From Gnetum montanum (Eukaryota; Streptophyta; Gnetopsida; Gnetales; Gnetaceae), in the NCBI GenBank assembly GCA_015680685.1, contig MNCI01005567.1, forward strand, positions 160,539 through 224,538: a stretch of DNA of 64,000 bases, in the 5' to 3' direction. Below, one piece after another: positions 1 to 11,639 of the stretch (position 1 is its first letter; every line of letters starts with the position of its first letter). A program made the position numbers and the translations under genes. The notes below the pieces were generated by a model. It worked only from the letters and a program-made list of their open reading frames with translations, ran no database searches and was not told the origin of the DNA.

Positions 1-8
1 TCATGTTG

Positions 9-123
9 GTTGCTACGCTACGCTATGCTACATAGTGTAGCACAACATAGCAACTCTACATGGTGTAGCAAGTTGCTACGCTACACCCACATGCTACGCT
101 ACAAAGCATGGCATGACGTAGCA
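9..123. repeat. TGCTACGCTA palindrome cluster in 5' LTR U3
   Basis: Copies of TGCTACGCTA and of its complement TAGCGTAGCA, with variants, alternate here and can fold into long stems. The cluster lies about 225-340 bp upstream of the TATA box. Similar clusters occur in the 3' LTR and in introns of the antisense gene of the same element. Confidence 0.8.
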
Positions 124-348
124 GGTAGCTACGCCACATCAATGAACTTCACCTAATTGCATCATTGGCACACATCTCCAAGCTCTGAAGGTGTAATTAC
201 AACGTGGCAGGTTCACAATTATAGCATGGTAGGCTTGTCCAACGGTCAGGCATGTCCAACGATCATGGACGCCCATGCAGCATAGACAAGTCAGCATAGG
301 CCCAGGACACGTGGCATCCAAACTACATCTTTTGCATGCCTTTGGTCC

Positions 349-356
349 TATAAATA
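349..356 (+). promoter_or_regulatory. TATA box of the 5' LTR
   Basis: TATAAATA follows GGTCC and is conserved in the 3' LTR at 17898-17905. It is the likely core promoter of the retroelement transcript. Confidence 0.8.
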
Positions 357-993
357 CCCCAATGAGCAATTCTTAGGAGGATCCTTTCGAACTTGGTCGG
401 CTAGCTAGGGAACTGGTTAGCAAGTAAGCAAGAAAGTTAACGGTGTAATTCTGAGCATTGTAAACATCTTGTTTGACACTGTAAATAGTTAACACTCCCA
501 TTTGGCCTTTTGTTCTGCTCTTTCTTACTATCATCATAGCGTTTTGCACTGTTGACTCTCGAGTCCGCGTTCAAGCATACAGCTACCTTACTCTAAACGT
601 CTTGGTTACTCTTAGGATCCCTACGTCCCTCAGCATTGTGCAACCAATTGTATCCACCTTGATAGAGTGAAGCCACATTCTTGAAGTGGTGTAATTTTCT
701 AACTACATTTTCTGCTTTCTTGCTTATCTTTTCATACTTATCATTGCATTTTACATATTTTTCTGTTCTTGTTACGTTTAAAAATTATTCTATGTTGCAA
801 ATCCCATTTTCAAATTATCTGTTTGCAAAAGGTTATATTAACACCAACTAAGTCCATATATGATTGACCAGATCGTTTAGGGCACCCCGTTTCTATTTTA
901 TCCAGCACGACCCTCACGTGGATTCGGGGTTAAGACTGTCACGATCGATGACCTCTTAGTGTTTTCCAACCACCGATGTTTTCAGTTGCAACA

Positions 994-1018
994 ATTTTCT
1001 AGTGCTAGAAGGAGGGCC
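994..1018 (+). other. Putative primer binding site, element 1
   Basis: The bases right after the LTR end contain TAGTGCTAGAAGGAGGG. They are in the position of a primer binding site and resemble the GCTAGAAGGAGGG-type sites of other plant Ty3 elements. I did not assign a tRNA. Confidence 0.6.
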
Positions 1019-1362
1019 TTTTTAGTGCCCTTTACGGTAGTCCTGTAAGCGTTCTACACCCTGACATGCGTTAGCGTAAGCGGTGTAGACCGGTCGCTTC
1101 GACGGTTCATCTGGAACCCTGCAGGACATAAAGCCTCTGATTACCAGTTGACTTGCCTGTTTTACGATAGTCTTGCACACGTTCTATACCCTATCACGCA
1201 CTAGTGTAAACATGACACCCTTTTGTAGTTGTTTACGCATTGTGTGGTACAGATTAGTCGCTCCAACGATTCCTTCAGAATCTGGCAAGACATAAAGCCT
1301 TTTTGATTGCTTCTCGATTTCCTTGCTTTTTCTCATTTGCAAAATAGTTTAGCTTCGTAACA
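1019..1362 (+). other. Leader of element 1, no gene seen
   Basis: Untranslated leader between the primer binding site and the first gag ATG. It has two similar stretches (around 1040-1130 and 1160-1290), both containing a TCTACACC/TCTATACC-like motif, GGTCGCT or AGTCGCT and GACATAAAGCCT. This suggests an internal duplication of about 120-140 bp. Confidence 0.55.
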
Positions 1363-4230
1363 ATGGCTTCCTCAAGCACTGTTGCTAATACCTTCAACGT
1401 TGAGATTCCCATCACAGTTCAAGGCATCACAGGTGCTGAACAACCACTCAACCCGATGCTGGAAACACGTCGATCCCTCAGGATCTAAAACCAAGGACCT
1501 AAGGGCTTGGCCCAGTAGCATGAATGCTATAACTTCCTCTGTGCAAAGGTGCAGGAAAATCTACCCTTGGATGTGCACGAACTCGAAGACAAACGTATCT
1601 TTGAGTTTGCTTACTGTGATGGAAAGGAGTTTGTTCCCACTCCTGACGCTTCCATCCCTTTGACACAGACGAATCAATGGCTTCTAGACTAGCTGATCTA
1701 GTTTGTTAGACTTAGGGAGTAGCAGGACACAACGTCTAACCATGATGATGCCTTCCAAGATGGATAGGAGGAACTTGATTTCCAATTCGACGATGGAGGT
1801 CAAACTAATCCTGCTACAGTACCTCCTACCTAGTCTTTCTGGACCAACCTGCTATTTATCGTTGCTCCCTTCATAATGACACTTACGCTTTTGCAACCCA
1901 CGATTACATCTGCTATGGGTAGCCATGTCAACTCCTCGGTGTATCAACACCCCTTTTCCCTTGTTTTGTTTTCAGCCATGATTCCTTTACAAACTATTCA
2001 TCAGTCCATTACTGCAGTGCATCACACGCAAATCACAGCTACTCTGCCACATGTTCACACTGTACCTACTTCACAGTCGCATGAAACATCCTCCTCGATT
2101 CCCACATTCACACTTGTCCCACCATCAGCGGCAGGCCCAGGCCTGTTAATGTGGTGGATCCCATTCACTGTTCCCCTTGCTATGCTACCATTGCAGATGT
2201 CTCACATTCGCCATTAGGCATACCAAATGCCACAAACAATACTACACAGTGTAGGGATCTGGTCTGTTCTGCCAGCCATGCAAATGGTCTACCTCGTAGT
2301 GCAACCCTCGGTTGTTGCTACAACGGCACCACCTATTAGTTGGTGGACACCACAAGCAACACAGTTCGCTGGGGCCACCCCAACAGCACCATCAGTGGGT
2401 TACACTGCCACCCCTACTACCCCATAGATGGGAGCTGCCCCAGTAGTTCCCAATTGTCTACGACGTCCTAGGGTCTAGACCAAGCATTCCAGCTCATCCA
2501 AACCATCATTGAGGAAATAAAATGCCTCAAGGCTATCGGGTTTGACATAGTACAAGTCATGGACTTTTACCAGGAAAATCAGCCCTGTAATCCTTGCACT
2601 AACGCTACCCCTAGGGGTGTCCCTCCCACCATTCACGAAATACAATGGGGAGGGAGATCCCAATGCACATCTTGTTATCTTTAGGTCTGAATCCCTTCTG
2701 TTGCAACAATGGCCACACATAATTATCTGTGTTTTTGCTATGTCCCTGGCTGAGAAAGCCTTGGATTGGTACCACACATTGCCACGCTCATCTATTTCAA
2801 CTCTAGAGGAGCTTTTGACCCAGTTCGTGACACACTTCAAGTATAACTTGAAGCCATAAATCACATTGGATCAGTTAATGAGCATGAAGTAGGATCCTCT
2901 GGAGTCGGTCCAAAAGTTCATCCAGCGTTGGAGCACAACCCTTAATGAAATCTGCGAGCCCATTGCAGAGGCCCACTTGCTAGCCATCTTTAAGGGCATA
3001 GTGAATAACTTCATCAATTCTAAACTGTACTACCTTGCTCCTCACACTCCTAGTCAAGCCTTCACTCAGACTAAGAGCATACAAGATGCGGCCGAGGTGA
3101 GCAAAGACCTGACCTACATTGCTTACAAGAATAACTTTGCAAAGAAGGACAAGGATAAGGCCCCAATAGCCATAGTGGCTACTGTGGCGACCGAAGCCAA
3201 GCCCAAACCTAATAACAACAATAACAAGAACAACAAGAAACTAGCCGCACCCATAGCTAATCCTGTGCCCAAGCAGGGTTATGCATCGCAAGCTACCATA
3301 CCTACGCCCGAGACATCTACACAACCCAAACCGAACTTTGCGTGTAAAGATCACTCTAAGTATACCTCATTTCCTCTTAGGCCTTTAGAACTTCTGAAGT
3401 AGCTACTGGCAGCGGGGCATATCCAACACAAGTGGATGTTAGAAGAGGGAGTCAGGAAACACCAACGCTACTGCGAGCTTTTTAGAAACCCCTCCTTGGC
3501 CTTGACCAATGAGCCTCTAGTTCCTAAGGGTTTCAGGTTGGATCGATTCTATGACTATCACCAATAGTGTGGTCACAATACAGATTACTGTTTGGTGTTG
3601 CAGGATGACATCCAAATGATGATTGATTAGGGAAAACTGGTGTTGGACAAAAGCAACCCAGTACATCCTGAAAATCAATCCCTACACATTTACATAGACC
3701 TCCTCAATGCCAACAATGCCAGTTATGTCATCAACACCATTAGTATTGACAGTGATCCTAGGCCGCTTGTGGTCCGCATGCCTCAACGTAGCCCACCAAC
3801 ACCATGAGCAGCTAATCAAAGCTTGCAGCAACTGTTTATCATGAGGGTTCCTCCTTGGGCATCTTGCCTCGTGCCATTTGTTAGCAGAACCACGCCACCC
3901 TGCTTGCTAACACTGTTAGCTCCATTTGTCATTAGGGGACCAACTTCTTCAACAACCCCCATCTCGCACAAGGCAGTCGCATAGCCTTCTCGCCCTAGAA
4001 AACGAGAAGTGCATTTCACAGGTGAGACGTCGAAGGGAAATACCACCCCAGGTATTTCCAAGCCCACGTCTTCACCCCCTGCATCTACACCCTCTTCACC
4101 AAAGAGGGATGTTGCTAGAACCACACAGTCCATACCACCTTGCCAAAAAGGGTCTAAACCCAGATCCAAAATCGCCCCTCCTCGAGAAATTTGTCTTCTA
4201 GGACGAATAGAAGAGGAGAAAGGTGGTAAA
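1363..4230 (+). pseudogene. gag: gag pseudogene of element 1
   Basis: The Gag precursor would form the cytoplasmic particle and package the RNA. The likely start is the ATG at 1363 (MASSSTVANTF). The conserved retrotransposon gag core lies at about 2617-3120: FTKYNGEGDPNAHL, then LDWYHTLP, VQKFIQRW and AIFKGIVNNFI. A Lys/Asn-rich stretch follows at about 3180-3240. A C-terminal part at about 3340-3760 contains RLDRFYDYH and GHNTDYC. Many TAG and TGA codons and probably frameshifts interrupt it, and the N-terminal 1.2 kb is poorly conserved. The same core is found on the minus strand in element 2, which supports the call. It continues in frame towards the protease, as is usual for a gag-pro fusion. 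Confidence 0.85.
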
Positions 4231-4239
4231 TAGGGGGGT

Positions 4240-4905
4240 GGCCAAGACCTTCTGGAAGTCCTCTCTTAGGTCAAACAAGATCTGAAGCAAAAGAACACTA
4301 TGTTGAGCTTGTACGACCTAATCATGACATCCATCCCACCTCATGAGGCTCTGGTTCGCATGTTGATGGCGATTCCGGTCAACGAAGAAATGCCAACGGA
4401 AGAGGAAGCGATCCACTCGGTCATGCTTCCCTCCGCACTTACAGAGCCAAAATTTTCTCAACTCACTTTCAACAACGACTCCATTAGGGAAGACCCTGAA
4501 ACAGGTCAGGTGACTACAGCACCCCTATTCATCATAATTCGGATCGACCAACACCGGATCTAAAGGGTACACATTGATGATGGGGTTGCCACGAATGTCA
4601 TCCCCTTCCCTATAGTGGACAAGTTGGGCTTGGTCAACCAGATCAAACCCACAACGATGTCATGCTTAAGGTCATTTAATGGAGCACGGGTCGTAGTGAA
4701 GGGCATAGTCCATATAGACTTCGTGGTAGGGGACTAGTTCCCTACGAATGCAACATTCATCATGGTCGAAGAGATGCTTGGGTTTAACCTGATCTTAGGG
4801 AGATCATGGTTAACACAACTTAGGGCTATTTCTTCACCCATTCACTAGGAGATCCATCTACCATATGTAGGAAGGGAGGTGGTGATTCATGGTGACGAGG
4901 TGTAA
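4240..4905 (+). pseudogene. Protease pseudogene of element 1
   Basis: Aspartic protease that would process Gag-Pol. The run IDDGVATNVIPF at about 4574-4609 is the active-site region (DDG where families usually have DGG or DTG), and ILGRSWL at about 4793-4812 is the conserved C-terminal helix motif. An in-frame stop at 4561 separates the upstream linker (4300-4560) from the catalytic part, with further stops after it. The minus-strand copy at 27830-28461 aligns along its length. Confidence 0.8.
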
Positions 4906-5280
4906 CACAAGCAATCAAAAACCTAAACATGGAGCAGGGCTCGGAGGTCATAACCTCTGAGAATGAAGTGCTTATCTCCGCACAAACTAGCCATCCTACA
5001 GAGTAATCGGCTAAGTGAGCCAGCTTCCAAAGCGAAAGCATGTGGGCTAAGTTTCCCTTCCAAGTGGGGGGCAATGATATAGATGAAGGCCCTAGCAAAG
5101 CACCTCGGCCTTACGTCCCGCTCAACACACGATGGGTCAAGAAGCAGCTACGCATAGCGTAGCAACCCCATTGCTTCCTGCCCAGTTGCCATCCCTTATG
5201 CATTCATCGCCTTTTTTCTTTGCACCCGCATTGGTTACCAGTTAGCAGTTCTCCAAATCATTAGCGTATCATCTCTTTAA
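4906..5280 (+). other. Spacer after protease, no gene seen
   Basis: Contains remnants in the protease frame and one TACGCATAGCGTAGCA palindromic motif at about 5150-5163. I see nothing else before the tandem array starts. Confidence 0.5.
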
Positions 5281-6085
5281 CATGCAATGGCCCAAAATGG
5301 CCTAAAACTAGCTATGGCCTGAAATGGCCTAAAAATATGCTACGAAATGGCCTGCAATGGCCCAAAACCATGCTACATTATGGCCCAAAATGACCTAAAA
5401 TTAGCAATGGCCCAAAATGGCCTAAAACTAGCTATGGCCAAAATGGCCTAAAACTAGCTATGGCCTGAAATGGCCTAAAATTAGCTATGGCCCGAAATGG
5501 CCTAAAACTATGCTACGCTATGGCCTGCAATGGCCCAAAACTATGCTACTCTATGGCCCAAAATGGCCTAAAACTAGTAATGGCCCAAAATGACCTAAAA
5601 CTAGCTATGACCCAAAATGGACTAAAACTAGCTATGGCCCGAAATGGCCTAAAACTAGCTATTGCCCAAAATGGCCTAAAACTAGTGATGACCCACAATG
5701 GCCTAAAACTATGTTCCCCTATGGCTTGAAATGGCCTAAAACTATGCTATGCTATGGCCTACAATGGCCCAAAAGTATGCTACGCTATGGCCTTCAATGG
5801 CTTAAAACTATGCTATGTTATGGCTTGAAATTGCATAAAACTAACAATGGCTCGAAATGGCCTAAAACTAGCAAGGGCTTGAAATGGCCTAAAATTAGCT
5901 ATGGCTCGAAATGGCCTAAAACTATGTTCCACTATGGCCCGAAATGGCCTAAAACTATGTTCCACTATAGCCTGAAATGTTAAAACTATGCTATGCTATG
6001 GCCCGAAATGGCCTAAAACTATGCTATGCTACGGCCTGAAATGGCCTAAAACTAGCAATGGACTGAAACGACCTAAAACTAGCAT
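5281..6085 (+). repeat. Tandem array 1: 27-33 bp hairpin units
   Basis: Roughly 28-30 units of the type ATGGCCYGAAATGGCC followed by TAAAACTAGC or TAAAACTATGCTACGCT. The short unit is about 27 bp and the long one about 33 bp, and degeneration increases to the right. The two GGCC boxes can pair. Both unit lengths are multiples of three, so the array stays open in some frames (5487-5729, 5711-5983); these are not genes. Confidence 0.95.
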
Positions 6086-7935
6086 GAAATTTTCACATAA
6101 AACTTAGCACATAAACAATGCACAAGTTAGCATAGAATCGATGCCTTTTCCAAAATTTTTCTCTTTATTCAAAACTTTTTCCTTTTAGATAATGTTTGCA
6201 TAAATTTTACAAATATTCAAATTTTTTTTTAAAAATCCCATGCTGTCATGGGTTTCTTTCACCCACACCATCTTCTTCACCATTATTCGCTTCCGCGTCA
6301 TCTTTTGTTGTATCATCCCCTACTTCCCCTTCATTCTTGTCCTCTGTGGGCCCTGTGCCCTCATCTGGAACCTGCATTGTAGGAATGAGGTAGTCAACTA
6401 AGGCAACACATGCAAGCTACAACAAAGCACAAGTGTTAACAAAATAGAAAGTGATTAACCTAATATGGCCCTATGTCTATCTTGAAGGATATCTAGTCTA
6501 AACCTAGCCCAAGGTGGTGCTAGACCTCCTTTGCCATGATATCCACCCAACGCCTAATGCCAAGTTCAGTGTCCATGGCAACTTTCTCCTTTTCAACAGT
6601 CGTAAATCTCAGTGGTCCCGAAGAAAAGGAGGCAATTGCGGTCTCACCTATGGGAAGGTCCACTACCCGTTTAGGAGATTCTGTAACTTTTACCTACTCT
6701 TTGAACTTTTCATAGGCCTCAGAAATGCCAATGGCATCTACAAATGCCTTATAGGTAAATGCCTTCATAGAGGTGTCCTTGTACATTTTATGATAGGTGG
6801 CAAGTTTTAGTTTATACATGTGTTTATGGTTTTTTTGGGACTACCCCCATTCATAAACCTTGGTACTGAAATCTTTCCAATCTTGACTCTTCTAGGCCAA
6901 CAAGTCCATTTGCATCCGCTATTATATTATTTCGCAGGTGGCTTCATTGTTCTAACGCACGACTGTCCAAAATCTGGCATGATCTATCACAGCTATGCGC
7001 CAGTCCTCGTTATTAGTATCATAGGCCATGAGGAATTCGTTCCTTGATTTGAGATCTTCCACCTCGGTGCTCAGGTCAACCTTCTCTTTCTTAGCCTTTT
7101 GGACCTATTTCCACAAGTCTTCATTGATGCGCTTGTACTCCCATAAGGAGTGAGCCGAGTGTAAAGAACATTTGATGGCCTCGTCATATGCATGATGGAG
7201 CACCTTGGTCACTTCAGGCAGGAATGTAGGCATGACACCAACTTTCAAAGGTCATGCCGGATCCCATTTGAGTTGAGAGGCTATCACAACATAAAAAGCA
7301 TGTCAGTTGCATTAGCGTAGCAAGGTTAACGAATTCGAGAACTCTACCAAACCAACATGAGAGCACCTAGCATTATTACTTACCCACTTTGGGGTCGATT
7401 TGTTGAAGACGATTGATCATGTCGTCGACGACCCCTTGCATAAATGCAAACTTATTAGGGGTCTCGGCCCATGGTTCCACATGAATCAGTGGGGGTCCTG
7501 CAATATTAACAGCGGTGTTTTTCATACAACTAAATATGTCAGCAATGACTGAAATGGACTATGACAAAGCAGATATGCCATTAAATTCACTAGCATCTTA
7601 TTGCAATTCCCCTCCCTTCTGATTTAGAGTGATGATAGCATCCTTAGCAGAAGTCCCTTTCGCATCGATGCAGGCTTCTCCTTTATTTACTAGCGCCTTT
7701 CCTTTTGAGGCACTAGCATCCTCTTTATTCATGGGAGACTCTTCTTTATCTGCAAAAATGCCCTCCTCATTAGTAGGAGGATTCTGTCTAATAATAAGAG
7801 CCCCTACCTTAGTGGTAGGAGCTCCTCCCCTCTTGATCGAGGCCCTCTCTTCTGAAACTGGGGCCTCCACGTCTTTATTTGTCGCCCACGTCTTAGGGGT
7901 TGACACCTCTTCATCGCCTTCTGCTTCTTCTTCTT

Positions 7936-8079
7936 CTGGTAGCCAAAAGCATGTTTACATTAGTTTAAAATAGGTTGTCTTAAAGTAGGTGCTACGTTAC
8001 GCTACGCTATCTAGCATAGCATAGTGTAGCAGGCATTAAGAAAGTAGGTGAGGAAATAAACATGAACAAAAGTGTTTAC
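7936..8079 (-). other. Intron 4 of the antisense gene, carrying an LTR-type palindrome
   Basis: It begins GTAAAC and ends CTACCAG when read on the minus strand. It contains a TGCTACGTTACGCTACGCTA...TAGTGTAGCA cluster at about 7990-8030, the same motif family as the LTR U3. Removing it restores the reading frame into the Glu-rich start of exon 5. Confidence 0.75.
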
Positions 8080-10037
8080 CAATGGGGGGTTGCATCCTCT
8101 GTAGTTTAAACCGTAGTCTCCGCCCCTTCTCTTCCTCCGTGTGAAGGGTTTTCTCAATTGAAGCAAGCCTCTTTCACTACAACTTGCTGGCCATAGTCTT
8201 GGCTATGAGACATTTCATCCATGACATGCTATCGGCTACAGCAGGGGGAACCTCTCCTATGCTATCTTGACCACGAAAGTTGTAGGCCACCTGATCCTTA
8301 GTCGTCACAAAGAACGACTCCCCAATTATTTCTAGGGGATCTTGGGCTCGGGTGGTTTGGAGGATTTTGTCAATCCATGGTCTAGAAATCTAAACACGAT
8401 TTTGCATGACCCAGGCTTCATTCTTATGGACTACTAGAAACTCTACAAAACGTCACAAGTAGGCTATGTAAAAGGCATAATGTATATTGAAATGAGACTC
8501 CGGCTTCTTATGGAGCCCCAAGATTTTGGTTTGTAAGCATTTACATAGAAACCTGGCCCAGTTGTAGTGAGCCCCCTCTTCCATGACCTCACACATTACC
8601 CAGGCCTACTCAATCCCAAGGACCTTCCCTTGGAAAAGTAACTAGGGGAACGCATGAGCACGGAAGACAGGGTAAACTTCCTTGGCTGGTCCCAACTTGA
8701 GCTTCTCCATGGGGAGCCCCTTCTACTCCTTGGTGATCCCTAACCACTCCTGAATGTCATTTTTCTAAAGGTGTAGCTCCCTCTTGGTCTTTGACCCTAT
8801 GAGGATGCCATCAGTAGGGACATCGAAAAGGTCTGTGAATAGCTGGTCATTGATTTCAATGACCACATGTATGCCCTATATGCGCGTGTGGAAGCAGCCC
8901 ATCCTATTAGAAAAGGAGTTGACCAGGGAGAGCATCTCGGTAGTAGGAATTCTTGGATTCTTGTCTAGGAATAGATCCATAAGCTCAGCCTTTTGAATAT
9001 TCTGGACCAAGGAGTCTGAGGCAACACTGCATATCCAACATTGGCTCCCATCTACTTCTCTGTACTTGAAGTAGATGTTTGCCTCCTGGTTTTTGGTGGT
9101 TATCATTATCACCTCCTGGGACTTTCTCACCCCTATAGCAGTTTTCACAAGAAATGTTTAGTATAAAAACATAGAAAACACAAAAGATTGCAAAGGCACT
9201 TAAGCTGGTGGCACCCACTCTTTAGCTTACCAGGTTTGTACGGTAACGGGAATGGTGGAAGACTGACTAAAACTTGTTCAACAGTGATCGGTTTGAAGGG
9301 TGCCCATCCCTTAACCAACCAACCCAACTCCTTGCATCTGTCGTAGGGAATGGGGTATAGCTTTGGGTAGGTGTGGTATTCACCCCCGCATTAACCAATC
9401 ACACCTGCATGTAGGTTCTCAGTAGAAGAGAACTCTTGCAAGGCCATCCGTGTTGTGGTCAGCACATCCATCTTGCTGTGAAGCCCTTCCTTGTTAATGT
9501 AGAACCTGGTAATAAAAACATAGCGTTAACATTTGGCTACCATAGCAAATGTCACACAATTCAATGGAATAGGGCTGCAAAACTCACCCGCCAGCATAGG
9601 AGATGGTTCTTGGTGGGTTTTGGAAGCATGTTCCCATATGACATGCAACGAACAATGTGTTGTAAAGATGGTAGCAACTGTACTCAAGCATATCCTAGAT
9701 CCAAGCCAAACACCTCAAATCTTTGGGGCATTGATTGGATCCTTCTCCTTGCCTGCTATTGATTGCCCCATCCATCAAAAACCTTAAGATACCCTGATTT
9801 TCCCTAGGTAATAGGGTTTCTGTTATGACGGCCGCCTCTTCCTCCTCTAGGTATGACCAAACGATCATACTGAAGTGTTGGAGGAGAAATTATAGGAACT
9901 CCTATGCTCCTTTCCTGAACTAGATCCCTCGCTCCCCCACATGTGTGTGGGAAGGAAGAACATTGGCCACTGGTCTATTTACGCAACATAGGACCCCTGC
10001 AATTTCTAAGACAATCAAAATTGGCCTTAGCGCTATC

Positions 10038-10576
10038 CTACACAACACAATGGCAAACGTTAGCACCATGATCGAGCACAATACACACGTAGTGTAGCAA
10101 GCATTAGCATAGCAAAGATTAGCATCTTAGCGAACCTGTATGTAGCATAGTAAAAAAACATCAAAACAATAGCATAGTGAAAATAGCCTAGCATGGCAAT
10201 AAAGTGATTAACCCTAGCAGAGCAATTAGCACTACACCCTGACAAAAACACTTGTCACACTATCGCATCACGCATGGCCAAACCCTCCTAAGGGTCCTAC
10301 GCTACGCCATTCAAAATCCAAGGAACTTAAATTGTCCAAACCCCCGCGGTTATGACAACCGTAGTGATGGTAGTTTAGGTGACCTTGCATGCAACGTTAG
10401 TGTAGCGTTTGTGCATCTGCCATGGCTGAAACGGCAATAGCGATGGGGCAAAGGCCAAAACAAAGATAAAGCAATGACAAAAAAAACACAGGTAGCTAAA
10501 ACTAGGTTACAGAAATAGAAGTAAGAAAAAGATGATAATAGAAGCACGAAAAAATAGAGGAAGCATAGCAGCCTAC
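10038..10576 (-). other. Intron 1 of the antisense gene
   Basis: The longest intron, with donor GTAGGC and acceptor TGTGTAG on the minus strand. Scattered TAGCATAGCA and GTGTAGCA motifs lie at about 10085-10215. No coding potential that fits the gene is visible inside it. Confidence 0.65.
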
Positions 10577-10840
10577 TGGGTCATCGGTGTCTCTTCCCAC
10601 ACCATGATGTGTGATTGTGTCATGCACCCTAGGGCTTCCTTTATCTCCTTGACCTTTGCGAGCACCAAGTGTGTGTGTTCCTTCTTTGGAGCCATCTTCC
10701 TACTTGTTGACTCTTTCTCGTTGGTATTCCAAAATTTGCCTTGCTCTCTGTTAGCACAATCGCTCTGCGCTCCGAAATCACTTTGTGCTCCGAATGTGGG
10801 CTTTGCACTGTTATGGTGAGAATGACAAGCTTACCAGGGT

Positions 10841-10852
10841 TTAATCCCTATT
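10841..10852 (-). promoter_or_regulatory. TATA-like element upstream of the antisense gene
   Basis: CCATAAATAGGG on the minus strand lies about 150 bp before the exon 1 ATG at 10695. It fits a core promoter for the antisense transcript. No other support is visible. Confidence 0.5.
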
Positions 10853-11025
10853 TATGGCCATAATGGTAGAAAAGGAAAGCTTGCCATTCTCTCTTTTCCT
10901 TTAATGCAGGGTATACTGTGCAGCGTAGCATGCTCACCACGACATCATAGCACTGTTGGTAATTAAAATGGACAAATCTAGGTGAAAGATCTTGGCATGC
11001 TTTGAGCTAACTGTTTGCTTTCCCA

Positions 11026-11049
11026 ATATATATATATATATATATATAT
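11026..11049. repeat. AT dinucleotide microsatellite
   Basis: A run of alternating A and T, 24 bases long, sits between the antisense promoter region and array 2. Confidence 0.95.
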
Positions 11050-11051
11050 TT

Positions 11052-11345
11052 CTAGTTAATGGTCCGGAAAGACCTTAAACTAGCAATCTTAGAGTAGCAA
11101 CGGTTTTACTGGTCTGGAAAGACCTTAAATTAGCAATCTTAGCATAGCGACGGTTTTACTGGTTCGGAAAGACCTTAAACTAGCAATCTTAGCGTAGCGA
11201 CAATTTTAGTGGTCTGAAAAGACCTTAAACTAGCATTCCTAGCATAGCATTTCACTCTAGTTAATGGTCTGAAAAGACCTTAAACTAGCATTTTTGATCT
11301 GTTGCATGTACGTAGTCCACAATGACGTTAAACTAGTAGTCTCAC
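11052..11345 (+). repeat. Tandem array 2: about 55-bp hairpin units
   Basis: Four to five units, each with GGTCTGGAAAGACC (a perfect 5-bp stem) followed by TTAAACTAGC and then AATCTTAGCGTAGCGAC or a variant. A further degenerate unit (GGTCTACC...TTTAAACTGGC) lies at about 11458-11481. The hairpin plus TTAAACTAGC plan is shared with arrays 1 and 3. Confidence 0.9.
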
Positions 11346-11639
11346 GTTTTTGCATCGGTAGTTTTGCATTTCTTAGCAGTTTCGCATTCTCACATCGACA
11401 GTTTAATATTTTTTTTACATTTCTTCTTTTAGTAGTTTTGCATCTCCATGCCTTAGCGGTCTACCTTGACTTTAAACTGGCAAATTTTAATCTTTATATC
11501 ATACTTCGCTAGTTACATCTCATCGTTGTTTTGCAAATTTTCATTATACATGATTATTGCGAACATGTGCCTCTTAACCAAGCTCTCATTTCATCTTGGT
11601 AGGTTGAGCAAAAACTGGAAATCCATCGTGATCTCTCCA

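Larger units (their letters stand above)
1..993 (+). repeat. Element 1 5' LTR, partial
   Basis: This stretch aligns with the 3' LTR from about 17284 to 18528 and ends in GCAACA at 993, as the 3' copy does at 18528. The first part of the LTR is outside the window. It lacks about 247 bp that the 3' copy has between 17341 and 17587, with the break at about position 60 inside a palindrome cluster and next to TAGCA-like microhomology. Confidence 0.92.
6246..10695 (-). pseudogene. Seven-exon antisense gene inside element 1
   Basis: Exons read on the minus strand: 10695-10577, 10037-9588, 9505-9231, 9132-8080, 7935-7384, 7280-6460 and 6371-6246. All six introns are GT-AG (539, 82, 98, 144, 103 and 88 bp), the phases match at every junction, and the exons total 3396 bases: 1131 codons plus a stop. 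The start is ATG at 10695 (MAPKKEHTH). Visible parts: an acidic run in exon 2; a central region with CWICSVASD and FLDKNPRIPTTE in exon 4; a low-complexity Glu/Ala/Lys segment in exon 5; a long heptad-like, probably coiled-coil, segment in exon 6 (KEKVDLSTEVEDLK); and a short acidic tail ending GVGERNP. About 25 in-frame stops show it is inactive now. I do not recognise the family. Antisense extra ORFs are known in Tat elements such as Grande, usually elsewhere in the element; a captured host gene is the alternative. Confidence 0.8.

Noticed and set aside
5487-5983. Two open frames of 80-90 codons with repeated MARNGLKL or KWPKTM motifs
   Set aside because: They are translations of array 1. 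The 27- and 33-bp units are multiples of three, so frames stay open without coding.
7629-7973. 114-codon plus-strand frame
   Set aside because: Shadow of exon 5 of the antisense gene, whose frame and splice sites are much better supported.
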